From Vanilla planifolia (Eukaryota; Streptophyta; Magnoliopsida; Asparagales; Orchidaceae): a stretch of DNA of 64,000 nt. Below the pieces are notes generated by a model. That model was not told the origin of the DNA and did no database searches. It was given only the letters and a program-made list of their open reading frames with translations. Made by a program: the position numbers and the translations under genes. The stretch covers positions 34,920,412 to 34,984,411 of the forward strand of contig CM043865.1 in NCBI GenBank assembly GCA_023846275.1, given 5' to 3'. Positions 50,701-60,400 of this stretch are shown here, in pieces; positions within the stretch are counted from its first letter, which is position 1; each line of letters opens with the position of its first letter.

Positions 50701-52303
50701 CTTTAGTTGTGTTCTTTGTACTATTATTGTGCTATCATGTTCTTGGAACCATTCTCCTTTATAGCTTGGTCTAAACATGTGTTTGAGATAATTTTCTCTT
50801 TATGCAAATTAACTATTTATTGTTTTTGTTGTCACCCTTTTCTCTATGTTTTAACCCCAATTGGGCATTTGTAGGGATTTTTATAATTTTTATGTTTAAC
50901 TATCTCCCGTATTATGCAAACTTCTTAAACTTCATGAGCTCCATAATATTGCTCGTTGAGTTTATGCAAGCTATGGCCTTATCATATGACATGGTTCCTT
51001 CTACTTTAAGGGTAGAGTTGCTTGTTTCATGTTGAATAACAAAGGTGGCATGGACATTTAAAGTTAAGATTTTGATTGAAAAATTGAAGAGTAGTCAAAA
51101 CTTTAGATTGAATTTTGCTAGAATTGAACTTGGATGAACTCGATTGGATCAACAATGAGCTAGGTCTAGCTCGATTTGATATGGAATAAAATCCTTCCTA
51201 TCCTAAGCTTGGATCAGATTAAGATCAAATCGAATGTTTTCATTCCAATCTTGAGCTCAAATTTGATCAACTTGAGAACAGATTGTTAGCAAACCTAGTT
51301 AATCTTGCCATCCAAGGAAAATTAATTTTTTTTGTCTTGAGGTTGACCCCAAACAATTTACATGTCAAAGTATCGTGTGTTGACTTCACTCACCACACGC
51401 ATAGGCCCATGCATTTTAGTTGCATGGCATACTGTCTGGTTCTGTCGATAGAGTGCAACTTTTTCCTATGTTTTCTATTATCATTTAACTCGGCTAGATT
51501 TGATGAGGTGCTTGTGAGGATATAAAGGATGTTTTGTAAGAGAGACTTTGAAAAAATGCATCTGAATAAAGATTTTATGTAGAAAAAATTAGAATTTGAA
51601 AAAACTTTTTTGTAAGACCTCCTTTGATCATGCTTTCTGTTTTCTAAGATGTTTGTCTACACTATTATCTATTTATGCATCTCTTGAGAAAAGAGACAAC
51701 ATTGACATGTGTTAAAGGTCGTGGGCTTTCTTTTCCTCCTAACGCTTATTCACATTTGTGTTAGTTGGAGGCTTCATGGGTTACATCAAACGAGGTAGCC
51801 ATCCGTCTCTTGTAGCTGGGGGAGGATCTGCTGTGCTACTGTATTACGTCTATACGCAACTGCCCATGAGACCGGCATTTGCTTCATCCCTGGGTTTAGG
51901 TATGAAATTTTCCATTGGCCTCTTCTCAATGACCAAACCCTTAAAAAAAAAACTTTTTCTTGCTTATAAAATGTAATATTTTCCCCATTAACTTCCAAAA
52001 CATGCATATTTCTCTTTCACATAAAGTATATTTTTGGAATCAAAACAAGAGAAAAAAAAAAACACTTTTTGGAAATCTCCTATCAAAGAAAACCTTTTTA
52101 TGCATGTCCATTGTGACACTTAAATGGGTTTCTTCTTCTTCTTTTGGAACAATTCTTTAGGGTTATCTGCTGTCCTTTTAGCAATTATGGGTTCTCGATT
52201 CAAGAGGTCTGGCAAAATTTTTCCAGCTGGCGTTGTTTCGGTTGTGTCATTTATAATGGCCGGTGGCTATCTTCATGGCATTCTCCGAAGTTTGCATGCA
52301 TAA
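44782..52303 (+). CDS. TMEM14/FATTY ACID EXPORT-type small membrane protein
   Basis: Three GT-AG exons (44,782-44,842; 51,765-51,899; 52,161-52,303) encode 112 residues, the usual size for the short TMEM14-type FAX proteins (plant FAX5-7 group). The protein starts MGSGMSMSQKLTLGYAALVG, continues GGFMGYIKRGSHPSLVAGGG with YYVYTQLP after it, and ends SRFKRSGKIFPAGVVS and GGYLHGILRSLHA. The four hydrophobic helices and the GS+ and SGK(I/V)FPAG(V/L)VS motifs are diagnostic of UPF0136/TMEM14. Relatives are thought to move fatty acids or lipids across membranes; the short plant forms probably act in the secretory pathway rather than the plastid, as no transit peptide is seen. Intron 1 is 6.9 kb and filled with repeats. 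Upstream, the frame is open from about 44,662, but family length favours the ATG at 44,782. Confidence 0.9.
45173..45208 (+). other. Candidate 36-nt cassette exon in intron 1 of the FAX-like gene
   Basis: Bounded by ATGCAG before and GTAGGT after. It is exactly 36 nt and would splice in phase 1 at both ends, inserting GLGQVAKGAKVD after residue 20 without a stop. No family member I remember has this insertion, and the upstream pyrimidine tract is only modest, so this may be chance. Confidence 0.25.
45209..49500. other. Repeat-filled part of FAX intron 1
   Basis: No domain was readable in 45.2-47.8 kb. A 74-bp tandem repeat lies at 47,815-48,040. At about 48,680-49,070 there is a GC-richer block with a minus-strand exon-like segment (starts MEPPSSKIEKQVHYG near 48,891, followed by KGKSKK-like sequence and a GTAATT donor at about 48,810). 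It matches no family I know and could be a captured gene fragment. Confidence 0.4.
47815..48040 (+). repeat. Tandem repeat, 74-bp period, about three copies
   Basis: The TATCAAA core recurs at 47,831, 47,905 and 47,979 (exact 74-base spacing), with CATCTCATAG, (T/C)ATC(T)TG(T)G(C)TAGTG and GTGATG/TGATGTC in the same order in each copy. The copies have diverged moderately. Confidence 0.9.
49540..50560 (+). pseudogene. Copia gag remnant in FAX intron 1
   Basis: The plus strand reads as a broken Copia-type gag (UBN2-like domain): NVQTLGDHICSVKK, SMVQYFLQVK, then after a stop SDSDFVEQIIDRFGNGYKEF, and DLMKYMIS later. These follow the usual order LRDQL..VKKG..I..YF..VK...D.L and ..ED.V..IL..LG.EY..F of the family. 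Stops and T-rich interruptions break it. Sequence to about 50,560 includes KNESHVVKNVWYI-like text resembling the start of the protease/pre-integrase region. It is dead. Confidence 0.7.
50561..51764. other. 3' end of FAX intron 1
   Basis: AT-rich. A stretch near 51,110-51,280 repeats GATC-, GAACT- and CTCGA-containing words (GAACTTGGATGAACTCGATTGG, GCTCGATTTGAT) and may be LTR-derived. It ends in a pyrimidine-rich tract and GTGTTAG before exon 2. Confidence 0.4.
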
Positions 52304-53917
52304 AAGCCAACATTCACTCGCCAATTTGCCTTCTTCATGTTTTCTCACCACCAGCAATAAGAATATTATTGTATATTAATTGAAGCAGATGTATATTTTC
52401 TCTAAGAAACGCTATTTGAGATGAAACCTTTTGTGTCTTTAGATGGATCTAATTCAGTTGCAAATTAACATTCAAGAGACTTTGAATATGCAATTTCTCT
52501 TCTATCTAGGTTAATTTGAAACGCCAACATCCATTGTTTGTTCAAAAGAGAGGAGTCTACCTGCTTGCTTTGTCATCTTAAATGAGGTTGTGATGGATAT
52601 CAAGGAATGAACAAATTGTGGGGTTTGGAAAAATATTTTCTAAGACCACATATTGGGCATACATTATTACTACATAATTTGGATACCATGTATGCAAAAA
52701 AAAAAATAGTACTTTTGATATTGTGATAGATATCAAGGAAAAAAAAAAAAGATAATGCAAAAGTTGAAGTAGGGATTTAACTTGTAGTAGAACAACTCTA
52801 ATTTAGGGGTAAATAAGATTAATAAAAAAAATAAATCACTACCTTATTATGTTTTAAGCAAAGAAAAAAAATAAAATTAGTGTTAGTAGATGAAACAATT
52901 TTGGTTTTCAAACAACAATGATTCGAAGTAAATATATTTTGTTTTATTGATTATAAATTTTACAACATCAATGTTCATTATTTTCTTGCATTAATGCAAT
53001 GTTACTACATTCAAAAAATTAGTATTGGCAATGATGTGGGGTCTTCTAACTAAGATTTCACTTTTCTTTAGAAGTATATATTCTTCAAATTTTAGATAAA
53101 ATAAATAAAATATTAAAGAAAAAATTATATTCAAAATTTTATGGAAATTAGAAAAGGTTTTTTTCATATATATATTTTAGTGAATGGAATATTTACCTAA
53201 TCCGTTTGACATGTGAGGAAAAAGTAGGTATTTCAATGCAATGTAAGTGGATCCATTGTTTTGAAAGGTATATGTACGACTTAAAGAAATATATATAATA
53301 GGTCTTGTTTTAAAGGCTATAACTATGAGATATTAATAATTAATAAAATATTTATATTTATTTTATACTATTTAAAATTATGTGTATGCAAAATTTAAAA
53401 AGTGTGTTGTAATAATCTTAAATCTTTAAAATCGTGTGTTGAATTTAAGTTGTCTTATAAAATATTTTAAATTTTTTAAAAAATAAAATATTTTAAAATA
53501 TAAAATAACTATTTTTGAATAAAATTCATCGAAACAAGTTCAATGATATTTATTTCATACCTTGAAATTTATTTAGAATTATTATAAATTGTTTAGGTTA
53601 AGAGAATATAATATGTAACAAAATTAAATTAATAAATTAATATTTTATATACTAATTAGCAACAAGATCCATAATTCAAGATTTTTCTAGAAGGTTAACC
53701 TAATCTTGATTCTTATCTTTTTGGATCTTGCACTGGTTGAACCCTAGGATTACCCTCTTGTTGGCAGCAAGGAGCAGTTCATTGACAATTTTCATTAAGA
53801 TAATCGTTAGTGAGAGAGCAACCTCAACTAGCTTTGTGACAGCAACAGTGACATGAGTCAAACTAATAATTTGATTTTTATTTTGATTTATCAATTTCTT
53901 TATACTCAAGAAAAGAT
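52304..53917. other. FAX 3' UTR and AT-rich intergenic
   Basis: About 200-300 bases of probable 3' UTR, then AT-rich DNA. The phrase GATGGATATCAAGGAATGA at about 52,591 is echoed by GATAGATATCAAGGAAAAA near 52,725. The minus-strand ORF at 53,700-53,909 matches no family. No gene was seen. Confidence 0.45.
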
Positions 53918-54068
53918 TGTTAGTATTAAATCCTAATTAAGTTTACTATGTGCTAACATTTGGGCATGGGATAGCTGAACTTAAGGGGAGAGAAAGAGAA
54001 AAGTAGAGGAAAAATAAGAAAGAAAGTAAAAAAAACAATAATGTTGTTCAATGAGTTTTTGTCTTACA
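53918..54068 (+). mobile_element. Short candidate 5' LTR
   Basis: A 151-base segment opening TGTTAG and closing CTTACA (TG...CA ends). It is placed five bases before a textbook initiator-Met tRNA primer-binding site. No second copy was found in the window, so the left boundary is a guess; it could be only the 3' end of a longer LTR. Confidence 0.5.
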
Positions 54069-54073
54069 TCATT

Positions 54074-54086
54074 TGGTATCAGAGCC
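54074..54086 (+). promoter_or_regulatory. Retrotransposon primer-binding site (initiator tRNA-Met)
   Basis: TGGTATCAGAGCC is complementary to the 3' end of plant initiator tRNA-Met including CCA, the standard minus-strand primer site of many plant LTR retrotransposons. Confidence 0.85.
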
Positions 54087-54140
54087 AGGTTTCGCGACGT
54101 TCTATCATTGTGACGATCTAGTTTTTTTTTTTTTTATATC

Positions 54141-54917
54141 ATGGAAACCAAGATGAAAGACTTATTCACCCAAATGCGACTATTGCAACAAACCTTACAA
54201 ATCTTTGCCGAAACATCAAATAGTAGAATCATTCGCTTAGAACAACTGCGTAGAAAGTCTACAAATCCTATTTCACTTTTTTCTTCTCCACTTACTCAAA
54301 TACCTACACACCAAGCTTTTGCTAAACTTCCTCAAACTATTTGCGAGCCTATTAGCCAAATTCAAAATAAATCACTTTTTCAAAATTCTACATCTCCTAT
54401 TCAAGTCGATCCATCAATCGTGCATCGAGAAAAAGAAGCTATAGATCTTGAAGAGTATGTTGCCCCAATTGAACTATGTCTCGCTTATTATGAACAAGAA
54501 GAAATTACTGAGGAAGAACACATATGCAAAGAGATTCAACTAGAAAGAAGTGACGAAGAAGATACAAAAATTCATATTCCTGCAGCTGAGAAAGAATCCT
54601 TCAACTCAACGGAGTTGAGTTTTTCCTACATCGGGAGAATGATGCAGACATCAAAGCTTGGCGTTGCACGAACAACAGGGGAACAATTTTTATTTTCAAA
54701 ATATTTTTTGAAATATTATGAGGTAAAAAATGATGCAGTGACGTACGCACCGAAACATGGATTCCGGAACATCTTTCGGAATCAAATTCGGAGTTCAAAC
54801 GGACTCCCAGGAGCCAAAACAGCGCGAAAAACACTTTTCTTGCCGCCGGCTCCCTCCGCCGCTTACGGCCGCCGACACTGGTTCTATTTTTGCATTTTGT
54901 GCTTAGACACTGTATAA
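54141..54917 (+). mobile_element. Internal ORF of an LTR retrotransposon fragment (258 codons), chimeric with LTR sequence
   Basis: An uninterrupted 258-codon frame begins about 55 bases after the primer-binding site, the position of gag. Its first 40 residues (METKMKDLFTQMRLLQQTLQ...) are predicted coiled coil, followed by a Pro/Ser/Thr-rich and then acidic segment (EEITEEEHICKEI). No CCHC knuckle, protease or RT is present. From about residue 205 the frame runs into sequence that is DNA-level LTR: a GC-rich block followed by TATAAAA at 54,913-54,919 and an AATGAAGTTTCTCT leader. The ORF is therefore probably a deleted gag fused to the 3' LTR, or a non-autonomous element's ORF, rather than a host gene. 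Confidence 0.55.
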
Positions 54918-55110
54918 AAGGGGAAGTCTACCCTTTGAAAATGATGATCTTAAATGAATGAAGTTTCTCTATTCCTTTATATCTTGTTAAGGTCTATGAT
55001 TGATCACAGTAAGAACTCTAACTTGTTGATTCATTAGGACTTCGATATTGAGAAAGGTGTGAGGCCTGAGCAGTGGACATCGTGTGAGTATACCTATGAC
55101 TCAACTATAT
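54680..55110 (+). mobile_element. LTR-like block with TATA box
   Basis: GC-rich U3-like segment (54,770-54,890), then TATAAAAGGGGAAGTC at 54,913 and a transcribed-leader-like stretch to about 55,090 (AATGAATGAAGTTTCTCTATTCC). This organisation is typical of a plant LTR (U3, TATA box, R/U5). It does not match the short segment at 53,918-54,068, so the two may belong to different elements. Confidence 0.5.
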
Positions 55111-56400
55111 CACCTTTTTGTTGCTGTCACATAATAGTTTCTTTTCACCTTATTGTTTCTTTCACTTCATTGATTCCCTTTTTATTTCATTGCTTCCCTT
55201 TCACTTTGTCTCTTAAAGTTTACTCAAATTTGCCACCACCATCTATTGTTTTCTTTCGTAGTCTTTACAACTTAGTTTTCTTAAATGTTTTGAAATGCCT
55301 TTTCATGCAAATTACTTTGTTACTTTGATTTTTCACAAGGCATAATAAAGTGTTTTAATGCTTTTAAAATGCATTTGTATGATATTTACTTTGTTTTTCT
55401 TTTGTTAGAAATCAATTTTATCAAACCCTTTTCTAAGTACCTCATCTCTGTTTTATTAAAGAGTTCACGATCCTAGCATATAGAGTGACCAATGCATTGC
55501 TCTTGATCCTGTCTTAGTAGATTGCCTTGGATGAGTGTCTCTTGTGTGTTGTTTTTTCAAGTTTCTTATATTTATCTTCTTATTTTCTTTATTCCTAACA
55601 TATCCGTGTTAATTTCTAATACTCATTGCAATTTGCTCCACTAACCCAGTATCAAATGTATTATATAATGAACTTATGAGTTTGTAAGAGCAGGAAAAAA
55701 AAGTTGAATTTTATTGTAAATAGAACAATCTTACTATATGATATGAAGACTATTAGTAAAGGCTAAGGAAGGAATCGAATAATTCAATGGTATTATCGTA
55801 GTATGATAGTTGAATAATTCAATGGTATTATCGTAGTATGATAGTTGAATTATTCATATCTTATAATAAACTCACTTTACAATATGATGAGATGGAGGAC
55901 AAAGAGAATGCTCAAATCAAATAATCTATTGGTAAGGAATGGCACATATCCTATGATATAGTATGAAAAATCATACAATATGATAATAGATATATCCTTA
56001 TGAAGCACAATGAGAAAAATCATTCAATATAATATCTCTATGATAGGTGCAAAAATTGAAGAAACATTTTAGGTTGGTTAATTATAAAGAATGTTAGATG
56101 CTTATATCTTAAGAGATTATGTAATAACTTATATACATACATTTTATTAAAAACTTAGAAAAAAATAGACAATAAATTTTTATCTTCATATTGACTAATC
56201 TAAATAAAAAAATATTTGATAAATTATATTTAAAATTATTGTATAAATATCAAATAGCATAATAATAAATAAAAAAAATATAATGATCCTTCAAATTAAA
56301 ATTAAAATAAAATATAATATAATAATTATAAATAATAGTATAATTAAAATGCATTAATTTTTTTAAGAACTTAGTAATGCATCTTGTATGAGATCAACCA
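55111..56400. other. AT-rich intergenic with a small exact duplication
   Basis: No gene. At about 55,780-55,850 the phrase AATAATTCAATGGTATTATCGTAGTATGATAGTTGAA occurs twice in tandem, essentially identical (unit about 36 bases). It is followed by further AT-rich sequence. Confidence 0.6.
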
Positions 56401-56429
56401 CCTAAAAAATTCAACTGCCACTTCGACAA

Positions 56430-57566
56430 AGAGCTTAAGCTAGGTGTAAGGAGGAGAGATAGGGAATGGGGAAAGGAAGTTAGGGAGGTAGCCAAAGGGA
56501 TTTGGAAGCTGAATGTGCTGCCGCGTGTATGCATATTTATATGGAGGCTCGTGGGGTATTATTTGCCTACTGTGGTATGGTTACAACGCAGAAAGCTTGT
56601 CGATAGCAACAAATGCTCATGGGGCTGTGATGAGGCTGAAACACTACAGCATATATTCTGGGAGTGTCCTTATGCTCAAGAAGCGTGGACCGCGTGTCAT
56701 ATGCATTAGGGCGCTGATGTACTGGGGCCTTTCACTGGGGGGGAGTGATCAGGGTTTTATACAAAAGCATCAAGGAGTTCATTGCCTCGCCTGATGTGCT
56801 TCGGGGAGAGGGCAGAGCATAGGCGGCGTCCCTTACGACGATAATGTTTTACATATGGGAGAATAGGAACGCGAGAAGGCACAATGAACATCCCTTGCAT
56901 TCTGGGACACTTTGGCAGAAGATTCAAATTGAGGTGGTTGCAGTTCTTGAGACTCATAATCAACACCTGTCCATGGTTTGCGGGAGCCCATACAACTCTT
57001 CTGACCTGAATGTAACCCATGTCTGGGTTCCCCCCCCCCCCCACTAGCTGGATCCTGATTAATTGCGATGCTGCAGTTGGTGATGTCACCTCCATGATTG
57101 GTCTTGTGGCTCGGGATCACCACGACAGGCCCCTGCTGGTAACTGGGAGGCGGTTTTTCTCGCATGCTACGGAGGAGATGGAGATTCTGGCGATGTTAGA
57201 AGCTTTAGAGATGCTGAGGAATAGCCCGCCTGATTATCCTGCAGTGGAGATACAATCAGATTCAGTGATTGCCGAACAGAGGGTGCGAAACCTTCTCGTT
57301 AATCCTCCTAAGGGTGGCTGCTACGCTTTAGCGCTTCAATATGCACGTAATTTGAGTTCCCTGAAAACGTCACACATCGACAGGGAGGGGAACGCGCTGG
57401 CGGACTGGATCGCACGCACTGCATGCGAGTCGGACTTCACGTGGAGTGGAGACTCACGGATGCCCGAGGCTCTTCTTAATCTTCTGCTTCACGATTTTTG
57501 CTTTGATCCTCCTTTAGAACTTCATGTTAGTTAATTAAGCATTTGCTTATGATCAAAAAAAAAAAA
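56430..57566 (+). mobile_element. 5'-truncated LINE with zf-RVT and RNase H domains and a poly(A) tail
   Basis: The 3' end of a plant RIL-type LINE. The zinc-binding RT-associated domain is at about 56,470-56,705: GIWKLNVLPRVCIFIWRL, then KCSWGCDEAETLQHIFWECP with the Cys-x3-Cys...His...Cys pattern. A linker in a second frame follows (FYIWENRNARRHNEH). RNase H runs from about 57,045 to 57,534, with INCDAAV (Asp), ATEEMEILAMLEAL (Glu), EIQSDS (Asp) and HIDREGNALADWIAR (Asp), so all four catalytic acids are kept. It ends at a stop (57,532-57,534) and a 12-base A run (57,555-57,566). Frames are broken near 56,710-56,800 and at a 13-base C run (57,030-57,042). The ORF is clearly better preserved than the other LINE in this window, so this insertion is younger. 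RT and endonuclease are missing. Confidence 0.9.
57030..57042 (+). repeat. Poly(C) run, 13 C, at a frame break in the LINE
   Basis: The frame upstream (ending LNVTHVWVPPPP) and the RNase H frame downstream (PTSWILINCDA) meet exactly at this homopolymer. The break could be a true slippage mutation or a sequencing/assembly length error. Confidence 0.95.
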
Positions 57567-57672
57567 TCCAAAACCTAGTGTTTCAAATGCTAAAACAAAA
57601 ATAAGCTCAAACAATCAAATCTTAAATCCGAAGAGATTTCGAATGGATAAATAAATTAGAAAAAGCATTCTC

Positions 57673-57975
57673 CTAATGATGAGACTTTATGAGCAGCTTT
57701 AATGCCTTCACAATTTTGATTTCCAAATCGAATATTTTTCTTGATGTATTCGCGAGATCACGAACTCCCTCAATCGAAACCCTAGAATTTGGGAGGGAAG
57801 GCGAAAGACGAGTTAAACCAGTAAAAGACTGCCTCAAATTGCCTTCTTCTGATGTGTTCAATTCGTGAACTGAGCGTGGGAAAAGTTTTGCAGATTGCAT
57901 GATTTCGTGCTTTCCCTTTTTCGAATATGCTGGAATCATTTTAACTGCTTTCATGTTCTCCTCCTTGGAATCCAT
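57673..57975 (-). CDS. Unassigned 100-codon ORF opposite the HAD gene leader
   Basis: An intact minus-strand frame from ATG (57,973-57,975) to TAG, reading MDSKEENMKAVKMIPAYSKK at the start and RVSIEGVRDLANTSRKIFDL further on. Composition is mixed and protein-like, without low-complexity bias. I recognise no family. It covers the DNA where the plus-strand HAD gene should have its promoter and leader, so it is either a small real gene, a fragment of one, or chance. Alternatively the plus-strand AAACCCTAGAA (57,775-57,790) marks a plus-strand leader only. Confidence 0.25.
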   Translation of the reverse strand: MDSKEENMKAVKMIPAYSKKGKHEIMQSAKLFPRSVHELNTSEEGNLRQSFTGLTRLSPSLPNSRVSIEGVRDLANTSRKIFDLEIKIVKALKLLIKSHH

Positions 57976-58315
57976 CTAAAGGTGCCCTGCTACCTTTTTT
58001 TTTTTTTTTTTTGTCTGGATCGCAATGTGTCTTGGGCCTGGTCATCGTTGGTAAGACTGCCCTATTCTTGTCTCCATAAAAAAGATTTTGGCTTTCGCCG
58101 GTTTGCTTCATTGTTTCTGAAACTTATTTTTTGTTTCGGCCGAATTGATTCAACAAGAATGCTTTGAGGCATTTGTAGTCCTAGGCTGTTTAATAGGCGC
58201 TACAATCGTTTTTGTTACTCTGATGGATACATATTTGTTACTCGTTATCATTTTTTAATTAAAGTTTTCAGCAAGCTTTCTTCTTGATTTTTTTTTTCTT
58301 TTGTTGGACGTGTAG
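57770..58315 (+). promoter_or_regulatory. Probable 5' leader and leader intron of the HAD hydrolase gene
   Basis: AAACCCTAGAA near 57,778 is a leader/promoter motif often found in plant genes. A good donor (GTTG/GTAAGA) at 58,051 and an acceptor (GTGTAG) at 58,314-58,315 with a T-rich tract define a likely 265-base leader intron just ahead of the coding exon. There is no transcript evidence. Confidence 0.45.
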
Positions 58316-58350
58316 GATCTGATTTGCATTGCTTGATTGTGCATGTCATT

Positions 58351-58762
58351 ATGCTAAAGAAGGAAGCCCGGAGTTTAATCGCTTGTCCTCGAGGATTCAT
58401 GGCTTTAAGTAAGTTTCACTTCTTCTGTGGCACCAGCCATTCATGCGAATTAAGAGGGGTTGATGACTTCAGCAGTTCTAAGGGGACGAGTTTGATTGAA
58501 TGGAGGAGGGGCTCTGCTCTTAGCTTGAACTTTGATTTAAGATTAAGAAGTTGCTTGAATCATAGTAATGCTGTATTTCGACAACAAGATGGTTGGAGTT
58601 CTAAAGCTCATGCCGTGGGTCAACTTTGCCAGGAGATTCGTGATTCAAGAATCTTAGGGGAGGGTGTAGATGCACATTATGTTAATGGATTAGGGAAACC
58701 TTTTAAATTTCCTCGACAACAGAAGCTTGACAAAATTGTTGTTGCTGTTGACGTTGATGAAG
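58351..58762 (+). CDS. HAD-superfamily hydrolase, first coding exon (gene continues past the window)
   Basis: Exon encoding the N-terminal 137 residues plus one base of a plant HAD hydrolase (NT5C/HAD-IIID-like uncharacterised group). The start MLKKEARSLIACPRGFMALS is followed by a Ser/Arg-rich region that could be an organelle targeting peptide. Then QKLDKIVVAVDVDE comes just before a GTAATG donor at 58,763. DVDE is HAD motif I (DxDx[T/V]), whose first Asp forms the phospho-intermediate and second Asp acts as acid/base. In relatives as I remember them it continues DVDEVLG, which fits the phase-1 splice (G/TN). The rest of the protein was not found downstream to 64,000, so intron 1 is at least 5.2 kb or the next exons were missed. 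The start is the first ATG after the leader acceptor. Confidence 0.75.
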
Positions 58763-60400
58763 GTAATGTTTCGGCAATTTATTATTATCAACCTTTATTT
58801 GTTGGTCATGCTTTATCTTATTTGGGTATTGACATTGTAAATTCATGCTCCTTATCATGTTATGTAACATAGAAACTTTGCAAAAGAATGGAAGCTCAAT
58901 GTTATCATCCTTTTGTGCTCTGTTTTCCTATTATTCTTAAGGACAGCTTTGAAAATTATGTGTAATTTTTTGTGCGATCTTCTTTGACCATTTTCTTCTT
59001 TGCTTGAATTCAGGTTTCCGTAACTTGTTCTAGTTGGTTAATTAGTATCATTGTTTTTTGAGATCCCTCTGACCACAAATAAGAGTGTAAGTTAGGCATG
59101 TTATTGCAAAATCACAAGCTTTGGAACATTCATCTCAAGTTGTTTTCCTTGAGTTGTTCCATCATTAGAGTAGTAGTTATAAAGTAATTAGGAAGAGAGT
59201 GATTTAAGTTTCCTTGGTTTATCTTGCAAAAAATTTAGTAAACGAGTTAACAATGGATGATGATGCTTTCAACAACAATAAGATTTGGTGAGATGGAGGC
59301 ATGTTTTTGATATTTTAATGATAAATTGCATTCTAACTTAAAATATTTTAGGTTTGTCGTGATAGATGATTTATGATATGGGATGTTGGCATACAATGTA
59401 TAACAATTGGAATTTAGCAATTTGCAGAATGAGCATAATCTAGTGCATAAGAATTTCATGATTAGAAATTAGTGTCTTGGAGAGGAGCATCACAACTAAT
59501 TTGAAACTTAGGAGGGGGAGGGAGATGTTAGAATTTAACCTCACATAATTAATGCTAGTGCAATGAAAATAGGATTGATGTGAACAATAATGACAAAAGA
59601 TATGAAAAATTAGTGGTATCAAATTTGCATAGTTTAATTAGGTTAGGCCTATTTCTCTAGGAAGAAAGAAAAAATTTATTGTAGCCAAAGTCGTAAATAC
59701 AAAGTATGAATTTACATAAGGATGGAAGAAGCTCACCTAAATATATTCAGGAAACTATTTCATAAAAAAAGAGAGATCTATTGGTCTCTCACAAAAAAAA
59801 AGAACTTTAAGAAATATCTTTTTCTTTTCAAGAGGACCTTTCTACTTTTACCCTTGCTTGTTCTTTACCTTCATAATCTTTATAGTATTTAGATATTACA
59901 AATGATATATGTTTAATACTAAAAATCTTAAAATTATAGTTGCATATATACGTAGCCTATTTTAGTCATATATTTTTTCTTTGTTTTTTTAACCATAATT
60001 GTATGATTTTACATTTAAATATGTGATAAACAATATCTTTTAGAAGTCAATAAAGGTAAGATTCACATTTAATTCATGTAATGATAATAGGTGAGCATAA
60101 TTTTGGATATAAATTCAATCGTTTTTTCTCTCAAACCAATATTGTAGTTGAATTTACATGATCTTGTTAAAACTAAACTTTCTCTTCAAAATTAGGATAT
60201 TATTTGTTAGATAGGTTAGTTAAATTTATGCAATAATCGGTATAATTAAGAGACTTTGTCATCATATATGTTGTTTTACTAGTTCTACCAAATTTTATGA
60301 TGTTGATATGCCCTCATTTATGATATTTCAAACAAAATGAAATTTAGCATCATTATTCTTTTTTTTTTCATGAAATATTTGATTCTTAGTTAGGAGGATA
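58763..60400. other. Start of long HAD intron 1, with LTR-like repeat copy B
   Basis: About 59,670-60,070 repeats, in order, the phrases of the block at 22,980-23,510: AAAGTCGTAAATACAAAGTATGAA, CTCTCACAAAAA, GTTTAATACTA and ATGTGATAAACAATATC. TGTTAGAATTTAACC at 59,527 could be the element start. No exon of the HAD protein was seen. Confidence 0.5.

Noticed and set aside
54141..54917. 258-codon ORF as a host gene
   Set aside because: It begins just after a tRNA-Met primer-binding site and its 3' third runs into LTR-like sequence, so a retrotransposon origin is more likely.
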